Source: Apostichopus japonicus (lineage: Eukaryota; Echinodermata; Holothuroidea; Aspidochirotida; Stichopodidae). Taken from it: a stretch of DNA of 64,000 nt. The position numbers and the translations under genes were made by a program. This document shows positions 21,683 to 33,600 of this stretch, in pieces (positions within the stretch are counted from its first letter, which is position 1; each line of letters opens with the position of its first letter). The stretch lies in the NCBI RefSeq assembly GCF_037975245.1, contig NC_092569.1, forward strand, positions 19,337,501 through 19,401,500. Direction: 5' to 3'. The notes under the pieces were generated by a model. That model had not been told where the DNA came from, did no database searches, and saw nothing but the letters and a program-made list of their open reading frames with translations.

Positions 21683-22630
21683 GTATTCCAGCGTCGCGTT
21701 GATGATTCAGAGTACAATTATCTTTATTGGGATGACTACAAGATTGCCTTTGCTGATCGAATTCAGAATTTCTGGCTCGGAAATGAAAACATATATATCG
21801 TGACGACCCAAAGACAATATGAACTCTGGATCGACTTTGTTAACCTTTAAGGTGATTCTTACTACGCCAAATACGATTTCTTTCGTATCTTGGATATTCT
21901 GCAATTCTAATTTATTGATGGAGAAGCACATTTCACACATTTGCAGATCTGGTTTTTGCCACCTTCGGAATACTAGTCGTCAGCTCAAAAACTGGTCCAT
22001 GATTTAGTTTCGTCGAGAATTTATTGGTGTGATTCACTGATCGCTGGACTTCCTATCTGTAAGTTGAAACCTTAAATTGGCGTTCAGAATACTGCCGCCA
22101 AAATTGTAGTTGAGGCTCGTGGTACGACCATATCACAGACATTTTTATCAGATTTCATTGGTTACCTTTTTGTTCAAAGAGTTTCAAATTATTGTTGTTA
22201 GTTGAAAAAAGCCCCTCATGGCCTAGCCCAGCTTTATTTATGTGAATTGGTTCAGTGGTTAGTTCCTGTTAGAAGTCTTCGCTCAGGTTCTATATATATA
22301 TATAGCGAAAAAGAAGTCTGTCACAGAGTCTAAGAGTAATGAAACATTTTTATGAGATTTTATATAAATATCATGCTTTTGATAATTTAGGTCCACGACG
22401 TTTCAACGCTTCTCCTCCATATGTCCGTTCTAGTCAAACTCATAACGTCTTTAAAAGTCGCATCAAAACACATTTATGCAAAATTCCTTTAATCTCTAAT
22501 TTGTGTACTTTCTTTCATGTTAAAAGTTTATTGAGTTTCAAAGATTCAACATTATTTTATTATTTGTAACATTCGTAGCAGTGACGAGAACGACAACGAC
22601 AGGCTAGATGTTGGCATGACGGAAATGGTA
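21683..22630 (+). pseudogene. Fragment D exon 7, interrupted
   Basis: Starts after an intact AG acceptor with VFQRRVDDS and YLYWDDYKI, but has Trp in place of Arg in the YELRIDF motif, a stop at 21848-21850, and a 682-bp insertion after TTTCGTATC. The exon resumes at 22580 with AGTGACGAGAACGA. Confidence 0.8.
21890..22571 (+). mobile_element. 5'-truncated, decayed non-LTR retrotransposon (CR1/L2-like ORF2 end)
   Basis: Flanked by an 8-bp near-perfect target duplication (TTCGTATC at 21882-21889, TTCGTAGC at 22572-22579). Conceptual translation in shifting frames gives the usual C-terminal reverse transcriptase order of Jockey-superfamily LINEs: HISHICRSGFCHLRN, a degenerate LHWLP-type region, KAPHGLAQLYLCELV, VPVRSLRSGS, then FNASPPYVR and FKSRIKTHLCK. 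Several stops and frameshifts show it is dead. Clade assignment is tentative. Confidence 0.75.
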
Positions 22631-23890
22631 TTTACTTCCCGAATTATCAGTCCTTACCGTCAATGTTGCATCATATATTATGTTTATTGAAAAACAATGA
22701 TAACAATAAATATATATATATATTCATATTCTGTTTTGTCCCTGTGGAATATGAGCTTATTAAGAAATTGAATGTAGATTCTGGTAATTTGTACTTTAGT
22801 AATTTTTTGTGGATCCAGATAAGGAGATACCTGTTGTGCAAGAAGACTAATTTATACTTGTTATGAATATCTCTCCGGCCAAATATCTAGTAGACCATTG
22901 CACCTATCAAAAATTCAGGCTTTGAAAATTAAGTCACTTCAGTTAGTAACATAAAAACCCATCATATTATTCATAACCAAATTATTTATTTTATTCTTGG
23001 CAAAATGCAAAAACAAAGTGAAAAGATTAGTAACCACACGCATTCGAAAGAAAGATGGAATATTCATAGTTATTTTGAATGCAATCAGACATGTAATTTA
23101 AGAGCCAATCATTTTACAAATCTCTTACCCAAAAGGAAGATACTGAAGTACCACAGTGCAGAATGATATGTACCATACGCAAATCATCACACACACGCAT
23201 ACGCATACGAACAACCAAAACCATGCGTGTGGTATACCGTACCTGTTCTTGCAGAGGAAAGCCGAATCGCTTGTAAGCAACAACTTACATTCTTGACTAG
23301 AAAAACGTCGTCTTAAAATATCATTGTATTGGAAGGATTAAACTTTTGTCATGTAAGAAAAGAGGGCGTAAAGGTGTCCATATCGTAAATTAAATATATT
23401 ACAGACTATAACATGACAATGGGCATAGGCAAATATACCGTACCTGGTCTTGTATAGGAAAGCCGAAAGTGGAAAATTTTCTTCTACTCCCCGTTTTTAT
23501 AGAAACGTATAAATAAAATAAATAAAGGCTATATAAAACACAATATAGATCACAAACTAACCTGCAGAAAATGAGCACACACGAATGCACTTCCTTTAAT
23601 TTACAACAGACCAGATCAGGGGTCTCTAACGTTACTTATAAGTATTATGTTGTAAATAGCGTATACCTCGATCATGTAGGTAATTAACTAAAGAATTAAA
23701 CAATATTAGCAATAGTTCAGTAGCATAACAAAATATACATATGTCTACATACATACAGGAGTTGATAATCCCTTCCCATTTCTGGTATTTCCGTTTAGTA
23801 ACGATAAAAATAGATAACACTCCACGTTGTTCTCACACTTCTCAATAAACATTTGTAATAAAAAATATTTTTTTGCCAAGGTGCATGGTA

Positions 23891-24520
23891 GTGCATTGAC
23901 ATTTTTGTTGTTGTTCAGTGACTGTAAGTAGTGTAATAGTTAGAAAAGTCAATCGATTTCCAATTCCTAATAAAAGTGCGCAGAAACGTCACGGCTGGAT
24001 TGTAAAATAAACCAGGCTCTATGTTTGTTTTAAAAACTCGTACGTCAGGTGCACTTTCATATTTAGTGATATAATTGGGGAAACACGTGCAAAGAAGATT
24101 GAGCTGTTTAAACCTTCCGTACGTATATATCATCACCAATGAAACGGAGTACGACATGATAGGCAGTGGCATTGAGAGCTAGATCGGGGCCCTACAGGGG
24201 AAACATGCCAACGCATACCATGTGTTCCATATGTACCATACCAATCATTATCCAAGGACCTCAATATTGTAACCCAATGGTCAAGCAATCCCTCTCCTCC
24301 CCGTGCACCCAGTAATATCTGACCATAACAATCTGCAATGTTTGACCTATACTAAATTCTCAAAGCATCTTAATTGGATTCCTAAGATATCCGTAAACTG
24401 AAACAGAAAGAACAATAGGATACATGTATACATTGAGGTAGCACGTATTTGTTAAAGTATTTCCTCAAACGTGTGGATGTTTTCAGAATATATTTATTTT
24501 CGGAAATACGGTTACCTGGC
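23891..24520. other. No feature recognised
   Basis: Unique sequence between fragment D and the copy B leader. No exon, repeat or mobile element could be supported. Confidence 0.5.
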
Positions 24521-24526
24521 ATTTCA

Positions 24527-24554
24527 TATATATACTAGCAAGACGGAAACTTCC
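24527..24554 (+). promoter_or_regulatory. Candidate copy B promoter: TATA and kappaB-like motif
   Basis: TATATATA at 24527-24534 and GGAAACTTCC at 24545-24554, which fits the Rel/NF-kappaB consensus GGRRNNYYCC, lie about 250 nt upstream of the copy B start codon. I do not see this pair upstream of A or C. Both motifs are short and could arise by chance. Confidence 0.25.
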
Positions 24555-24798
24555 TTATTGATTATCACAATATTTCGCCAATCGACCCTTCAACCTACAT
24601 GTATCCTGTTGGTTACAGTCTTCAGCTTCTAAATATCCTGGTTTACTGATACCTTTGTTCAATATCTACTGACCAAGTAGAGGAAGTACATTGATGACAA
24701 AAGCACCACAGGTGATTTTGCTGTAATTCAGCAATGCTCTTAATTAAAATACATTCCATTCGTGTTGTCAATCATATTATAACCAACCATTTATAATA

Positions 24799-24879
24799 AT
24801 GGACTGCCTCCTTGTCCGAGCAGTGCTTGTATCTTTCCTATGTACAGTGACGATCGGTTTCACTTTGGCAGACGGAATG
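24799..24879 (+). CDS. Copy B exon 1: alternative signal peptide
   Basis: 27 codons, MDCLLVRAVLVSFLCTVTIG..., with a basic residue, a long hydrophobic core and a TLA-DG cleavage-like site, ending in phase 0 at ATG|GTGAGT. No sequence similarity to the copy A leader, but the same exon phase. Confidence 0.65.
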
Positions 24880-27598
24880 GTGAGTTCAACATGTTATGAT
24901 CCTTGTTCTTGTTGTATCGAAGAATTCTTAGTTTGTAAGATTTTACTTTCCATCTGTGTGGAAATGAATACCTTATTTAAACATTTGAAAAGCTTAGTTT
25001 TCTATAAGTTTAAATATCTTCGGATTTTATAGCTGAAAAAAAGTTGTTTCTTTTATAAATATGAAGAAAATGTTATCATACAAATATAGTTGCCATGAAG
25101 TAGGCCTACAAAATGCTGTGATACGTAACACACATTTGCTACAGGCATATAAGTGGAAAAAGTAAAGATTGAATTTCATTGTATTTAAAACTATAAATTC
25201 AAGATTCCTTATGGCTTCTTACAATTTATCAAGTCATTTTGAAGACGATAACAATGGAGGGAATAGCTGCCCTGGGGTCATTGAAACCGTTTTATATCAA
25301 TGTAAGGGTATATGGTCATCGGCCCCAATTTCTTTTAATTTAGACGTCAAATGGTCTGAGGCATATGCTATAAATGCAGTCTATATAAGAAGCTAATAAC
25401 GCATTTTACGTATGAATACTTTTGCAAGGCTGTTTATTAACCCTGACCAATTATTTATCCCCCGCTGATGATCCGAGGTGGTCCTCCCATGAGACATGCA
25501 AATAGGTAATACAGGTATATATATATTGATAGGTAATATATTTCAAAACGGAAATCAATTTCATTGTTTACAGAAATGAAAGCTATTTGTATGAAAAACA
25601 CTTGTTATTTAAAGTGATGTAAAAAGTGTTATTTATTTTGTGTTGGTAGTTTTGTATGTAATCTCTCAGTATAGGCCATGCACGAGAAATGAAAATCATT
25701 TTCTAATATAAAGATGGCATTTAAATTTCGTCCTCTTTGAGTAAACATTTCTAGGAACAATTGCTCAGAAAGCTTTCCGGATTATTCTCAACAAAATTCT
25801 GTATAATAAAAGAGACTGTAAAATTTCACTCGCGTCACAGGCTTACAATTAAAACAATATACACACCGTAGTTATATTTATTTCTCTCAATAAGTTTGTG
25901 TGTGTGTAGTTTGTATATTGTTGTCATCTCTAAAGGTCCACACTGGTCAAAAATGATTTAATTTTTAGATCCATTTCAATTGATTTCCAGAAATCAATCT
26001 AAGTACAACAGAAACATGTTATGTAAACCTCGCTCTCGTTGGACACGCAATTGTACAATTTCTCTCTCAGAAAACGGCAAACACTGCTTTTGGATATTCT
26101 TGAAAAGTGAATTTATATTTTTTCGTTTGAAGAGACTGTTCACTCGGTCGGATTACAGGCTTGCGCAATAGCATGTATATTTATCTTCATTAGAGTTCTG
26201 TAACATACAAGTTAGTATATAGTATTTAGTTTGATTACGATTTGATCAACATAGACATCTGTCTAGAGCTGCTACTTTAAATTAAGACTCTGTTTTAAGT
26301 TTTATCATAATTTGAAGAAATTTTTGTTGTTGTAATCAAAACATTGCATTTATATACACCTAATACGCGCTCATGTGTTCTTTCTGGAGAATCTCTGGAA
26401 ATCCTTCACATTAAAGGTTCCTGACCCTATCTTGCATATATAATCCAAAACTGACGTGGTTTTTCTGCAACTGACTTCATCCTACAATTTGGTCTGAGAC
26501 GACCGCAAATGGACAAACACCGTACAATTAGGAATTTCTAGGAACCAAAAGAGATAAAAAGGAATCGAGAGGGATGAATAGCGACAATTTTACGTTTATG
26601 GTGATATCTTTGTTTTCATAGAAGACACCCCGTATAATGAGATTCTTTCTCATCAATTTAGTCAAGTCTCATTACAGATGATGGAGCAAAAAATTATGTT
26701 TTCGAAACTTCTTTCATTTCTAATTTGCTGTTTTACACGTGACTGAATTTAACACGACAAAGTTGTCTTGAAAACGAAAGTTAGAGAATCAAATTAAATT
26801 CGTAATAGTACTCACTCGTTCATTTATGTAATACTCCTTTGCGAGATATATAACTATTTCCACTTCAAGTTTCAGTCAACTTTACCGAATTATTTATTTC
26901 GTAAAATTATTTTGGTTGAGTTCGCAGTGACATATTGTTGGTCGACTAATAATTTTACTCGAATTGCCGTTACTTGATATTCCTCTATTTCATACAACTG
27001 TAAATTTAATTATAAATTACATTGTTAAATCATTCTTCATTGCAACGATAATGCAATCTGCCAATTATGCAATCGTAAATGTATTACAAAAAACTAAATT
27101 AAAGAGAGGAGGTTACTTATTACCGGTTTACTTGCATAAAGTGATATCGTAGATAGAACGGTATTCAGTTCAGTAACAAATCGCTGATTCAATCTGTTGG
27201 AGACACTATTTTCATATTGGTAATAATATTTTTATCTGCAGACGATTTTTACTTTTTCCCAAAATCCAACCGAAAGAAAAATTAGCTTAATGGTACTATT
27301 TAGCTACATATTCCAGGGTAAAACAATATATATTAGTTAGATATTTGTGAATCAATTAACAGCGTTGAAGTAGTTTCTGTGTTTATATTTTTATAGTGTA
27401 TCTTGCGATTATTAATGCTTTATTCCCCCATCAAGGCAGTAGACATCGGCTTTATTCATAACTCAAAAAACAAAACTGAAAATGTGAAGAGAAAGACGTT
27501 CTAGCGGTTGCGTTTGGTTTATGTAAAAGGTACACGGATATTTATAAGACAAAATTTAAATTTAATTTAATTTAAAAGACAATATAGAACACTGCAAG

Positions 27599-27638
<40 letters not shown>

Positions 27639-30600
27639 ATTTTCGTTTGTTCGTTAGATTTAAAAGTAAACCTTCGAGTGAATGTCAATGTATTGCATTG
27701 AAGTAACGTGTACAATGTGTAATCAAAGGATATGCAAACATTAGTTGAAAACGAATCCCCACGTTTAGATTGTCATAATTCGAATTTGGATAATTCTCTT
27801 CAGTTCTTATTTGTTCAGAGCAATACAAGAACTTACTAAAAATTATTAAACATTGATCAGCATAAAGAAAGTCAGAAGTCTGAAGAACAGAAACTTCGGT
27901 AAATTGATAAAATTTTATTTTTCTCGTTGCATTTTGGTATACATACTTCAATGAAACTTAAAAGCAAATTTTTACACAGTTCGCTGTCAAACATAATATT
28001 TTGTAAAAGGAGAGAAGTAAAGAAACTCTCTCTGATTGGCCCTTCTAATTGTTCAGAATATACACAAAATAACAAAAAAACATTTATTGTACTATTTTCT
28101 GAGAAGAAAACTAAACAAAGTGTTTTTTAAGTATATTTAATGATCCCAACGCATTTCAACATGCAACAATTTAAGAATTTTAGACAATTTAGGACTGAAC
28201 TCGATTCAAACTCCTATACAATAAGCTTAACTCAAACCTAGCTGTTATTACCCAAGTAAAGTATAGGAAAGTATTCGCCATTTGCAGGAAACAGGCACAG
28301 CAGATTCAATCTAGTACACATATGACCTCATAGTTCACGACTGAATATAACATGTAAATAAGTAAAGCACGAGTGAAATTGAAAATTTAGGAGAAAATAT
28401 GTTTACTATATTTATCGCTGATAACATATGCATAATGCTTTTGATTCTCTTTTACTCAGAGTAATCAGCAACTGTTTGTAGGAGCGACTGAAGGAAACGT
28501 TAAGAGTGAGTGTTTATTCATTTTCTATTAATTAACCCTTTTCTTATATTTTCTGTTTCCTGTTAATCATACAATTTCTCATTGATTAATATTTTCATAT
28601 CTCATACTCCATGACAAACATTTGTCACGGCAACATATGTTACAATTGTTATGATCACTAACTCTCGTGTAATATGAGAAGAGATATATATTTGTATTTT
28701 ACTTATTAATTCCTTCAGTCACAAGCAAGTCAATACATTTCGAACGTAGGAATTAACGACAGTTTGAACAAATCTTCGACAATATATGTTTGAAATTTGT
28801 ACACAAATTGCATGAGAAGGCTATATATCAACATATGGTACGTTACACGTTGTAAAATAATAAAGGATGCTCGGTGGTCTTAAATATTTGTTAATTCATG
28901 GTTTCATGTTTTTTTCTCAGTATTTTAATCAATGTATATAAAAGAATTTAAGTTTATTTGTATGTTGCATATATTGCATATGTTATTTATATATTTTGCA
29001 ATTTGTGCACCAAACATTAAGCTTGTGTACATATACATCACACATGTTTCATGATTTTTTTCCGTACAAAGTAATAAACCTGAAATAAACTTTTCTTGAA
29101 AAGAGTTGTAATGTCTGAATTGAGTTTTACGTTCAAAAGCAAATTAGTAATAGTTTATGTTGTCATGTAATTCAGAATGTACTCTTTTTTATTGTTTATT
29201 GTAGTACATCCCATACTCAACCTTCATTTTCATAGCTTCCACTTAACTTGAATTTTTCCGTTCAGTTCAGAATTGACCATCTATTATTTGTTTAACGTTA
29301 CAACAGCTATTTGGAGAAGTGTCTTTGTGAAGAAGTTTTCAGTAATGTATTGATTTATAAAATATCACTAAATTTTCAAGACTAGTGAAGGAATACCAGG
29401 CTATCTTTTATCATATCAATTGTAATAGTATTTTGAAAAAAAAACGTTATATTTAGTAAAACTTATCAATCAACTAAAAAGCAAAACGTTCCTCTAAGTT
29501 ATATAAGAATGCGCGTCTCTATAGCGTCTAATGACGGGTTCAAAGTCATTTTGTAATACTATTTTGAAAAAAAAAACAACCTCGTGTCTTACTATTGCAG
29601 TCTTGCTCTTGTCTGCTGCAGTCATGTATGTTGCAGTCATGTCTGTTGCAGTCATGTTTGCAGCAGTCATGTTTGCAGCAGTCTTGTCTGCTGCAGTCTT
29701 GTCTGCTGCTGCTGCTCTTGTCTGCTGCTGCTGCTGCTCTTGTCTGATGCAGTCTTGTCTGCTGTAGTCTTGTCTGCTGTAGTCTTGTCTGCTGCAGTCT
29801 TGTCTGCTGCAGTCTTGTCTGCTGCAGTCTTGTCTGCTGTAGACTTGTCTGCTGCAGTCTTGTCTGCTGCAGTCTTGTCTGCTGCAGTCTTGTCTGCTGC
29901 AGTCTTGTCTGCTGCAGTCTTGTCTGCTGCAGTCTTGTCTGCTGCGGTCTTGTCTGCTGCGGTCTTGTCTGCTGCGGTCTTGTCTGCTGCGGTCTTGTCT
30001 GCTGCGGTCTTGTCTGCTGCGGTCTTGTCTGCTGCAGTCTTGTCTGCTGCGGTCTTGTCTGCTGCAGTCTTGTCTGCTGCAGTCTTGTCTGCTGCAGTCT
30101 TGTCTGCTGCTATTGTCTGCTGCAGTCTTGTCTGCTGCAGTCATGTCTGCTGCAGTCTTGCAGTCTTGCTATTGATGTGTTAATTTAGCATTAAGCCGAG
30201 ACGAAATATATGATTGTTTAATTAAACCCATTTTGGGTTTACAAATCTGAAATATTCATGGATAAACTTCTGTCGTTACATGATAACATAATGACAAATC
30301 TTGAAGACAACTTTGTTCTCATGATATCTGAATCGCCCCTTGTCCTCCTTTTACAGACAATGTTTTACTTTATCAGCGTCCTGAATACCCAAGAGAATGT
30401 CACGAAGTGTTGCATCGTTGTTCATCAACAAGTTCCAGTGGTGTTTATCTCATTAAACCAGACGGTTATGCCGAACCTTTCGAAGTCTACTGTGATAACA
30501 CCGCAGATGATGGTGGATGGACGGTAAGTAGTTCAAATTGAAATATGAATGTTGATGCCAAACATTAGCCTAATATTCAGCTTCTTTCAAATCAATGAGC

Positions 30601-33600
30601 AAAGTTTTAAAATATTAGCTAGTATATTTCCCTCATCGTTGACGTTCTTTTTAAACCAAACGATTAGCAGAAAATGCTTCAATAATATAACAATATTTGT
30701 ACTTGACATTTGAGAAATAACAAGCAAAGTCTGTGAAAAAAAGTCATTGATCGAAAGCTCAGCTGATGATGAACATGTTTACATTGTTTGTTTACGTTTT
30801 TCATAAAATTAATATTAAGTTGATCCCAATGTATATTTCATACTTAAATACGAAGAAATTGTATCTCTCATGACTTATGTTCAAATTACTTGTTCTGTTA
30901 CGCAGATCATACAACGTCGGTTTGACGGATCGATTAATTTTAATCGCAGCTGGGAAGATTATCAGCTAGGATTTGGATTTCTTTCGAGTGAATTGTGGAT
31001 CGGTAATAAGAGGCTTTCATACTTAACCAATCAAAAGAGATATCAACTCCGTATTGACTTGACGAAAACAGATGGTTCGTCTTTCAATGTGACGTATGAC
31101 GCTTTCCGAATAAGCGATGACTCCAACAACTACAAGATCGTCAAAGCAGAAATTACTAACAGAACAGTAGGTAAATATATAGAACTACTTTATAGTACGT
31201 TTATTCATTTCTAAATAAGTCTTGTCTTGTCGAAAGAAGTTTCGATATATGTGAGTAAATAAGGATTGCAATGGATATGAAAAAAATTAAGATGACTAAA
31301 ATGTCACTATTAAAGAGAGTGATGATACCTTTATCAATATTCAAGCCCGAACGGGTTCTTAAGTTTACTTCTCTCCGCCTTATTTCTTGTTTCTACTACA
31401 CTGTGTTTGTTGTGTATAATGTGAAAACAACCAGCATACTGAACTGAACTGAACTTACTAATTATTCCCCATTTTGTAACATCTTTCTGTACAGTCTATC
31501 TGTTTAATTATATCATCTCCTAAGTCTGATCTTCATCTCATTAAGTTTTGCTTTATTCATTGTTGTTTATATAATTTAGTGAACTTTAGCGATAACATCT
31601 TGATGAGATCGTAATATAGTTTTGGTGATAATATCTTTATGGGAACGTAATATAGTTTTTATCAGTTACATTCACATTTGGAGTAATTCTGTCAAAATTG
31701 TCAACCAAACACAAAACCACTGCTTGTAGTTCTCACTCTTTACTTGCAATTAGCAATACTGGTTATGTTTACTTGCGAAGTTCACTAAATCAATGGCTAA
31801 TGTTTTTCATATTTTTTTATTCTGCTAGTCTTTGTAGATAACTACATCGAGTGGTGTCCAACAAATAAAACCTACAATGAGTGTCAACTTTGCGAGGCTA
31901 CCTGTGCTGATCCTGATAGTTGTATCAATACTTCCTGCAAAGGATCTCATTCGTGTGTCTGTCCTGACGGATTTTTGATGAACGGTGATAACTGCATTAG
32001 AATAGAGGACTGTGGATGTTTCATGGAAAATGAAACAGATGGAGAGAGGGGTGTATTGCCAAAAGTACGTGTTTTCTTTCAGATCGTGATATCTATTACC
32101 AATAGTGAAAATAATTTAATAGATGCTTTCAAACTGGAGTTAGTGGATCGGTTTGCATTTGCCTCCGACCCCTTGCAACCCGCATCCTCTTCAACTTTGG
32201 ATATACGCAGTTTTGCCAGTAAAGTTAGGAAAACTGATATATCTTGTATATGTATGCAGTTTTTCATCTTATCACTACTTAAAGAAACTTTTTCAGATCC
32301 CTAAAGTTACTTATGATGCCTGTAACGATTTTCTACTTTCCAGGAAGGAGGAATTTACGTCTCTCCAAACTGTGACAAGAAATGTTCTTGTACGGATAAT
32401 CATCTTTCGTGTGACGATAGTTATCAATGCGATCCTAACGCAGATTGTGAAGAAAGAAACGGTCTGTTACAATGTTACTGTCCGCCAGGATATAGCGGAG
32501 ACGGCACACAGTGTAGGCCTACAGGCGGCACAGTCCCTTCTGACTGTAAAGAACTGTACAACAATGGCGAGAGAACAAGTGGCGTCTATGAAATCAAACC
32601 CACAAATTGGCCTGACTCTCCATTCGAAGTATACTGTAATATGTCTGACGGGGGAGGCTGGACGGTAAGTGTGACAGTTTTTTTTCTTAAACCAGTGATC
32701 CGCAAGCTTTAGGCCGACGACACACAAGTTATCCGGAAGGACCAAACTACCACCCACCATAGCCCCATCCCTCAGAACGGACGTTCAAAATAAATTAGCT
32801 TGGATTGTAAATATTATGTCAAACAATGACTTGAAGATAATCAATCTCCATATACATATATCTGAAAACTCCACCAACATATATTTAAGACCCACGTTCG
32901 ATTTTACACCCGTAAGCAAGTTTAAACAACGTTGCCGTATGTAGAACACAGGATTAGGCTACCCATTAGACAGAAAAAGTTGAATGACTAATTTATTGCC
33001 ACTGTGGTATTACTATCAGGGATTTATTTTTAGAAACTTCATAAAACTTTACCTATTGGTTGTTCCCTTGAATGAGAATTGATGTTTTATTTATTTTTAT
33101 TTTGTTACGTGCAATAGTTATGACATCACAATATTGGTGCTGGAAAACACTTCCGAATAACTATAATTAATATGTATGTATTTTTCTTAAGAACTAAATC
33201 TTTACATTGATCATTTTAGGTATTCCAGCGTCGCGTTGATGCTTCACAAGACTTTTATCTTTTTTTGGGATGACTACAAGATTGGCTTTGGTAATCGAAG
33301 TAGGAACTTCTGGCTCGGAAATGAAAAGATATATGGCTTGACGAACCAAAGACCATATGAGCTCCGGATCGACTTTGTTGACAAAAATGGCGATCCTTAC
33401 TACGCCAAATACGATTTCTTTCGTATCAGTGACGAGAACGATAACTTCAGGCTAGATGTTGGAAATTATTCTGACGGAGATGCAGGTCGGTTAATATCTC
33501 CCGATTAATCAATCCCATCATGTTATTTTCGTCAGATTGACATCATATATCAAGTTTATTTTATAACGAAGTGTTTATAAAGAAGTATGTAATACTATTT

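Larger units (their letters stand above)
20919..23890 (+). pseudogene. FReD gene fragment D
   Basis: Remnants in gene order: the end of exon 3 with its donor (20919-20955), part of intron 3, intron 6 sequence (near 21,490-21,680), exon 7 (21683-21889 and 22580 to about 22,630), then most of intron 7 to about 23.89 kb. Exons 1, 2, 4, 5, 6 and 8 are absent. Exon 7 has an in-frame TAA at 21848-21850 and is split by a LINE. It is clearly a dead copy and is more diverged than A, B or C. Confidence 0.8.

Noticed and set aside
29494-30144. 216-codon minus-strand frame of SRQDC repeats (and the plus-strand SAAVL frame)
   Set aside because: It is a by-product of a 15-bp minisatellite whose length is a multiple of three; the locus is an intron and the other copies lack the repeat.
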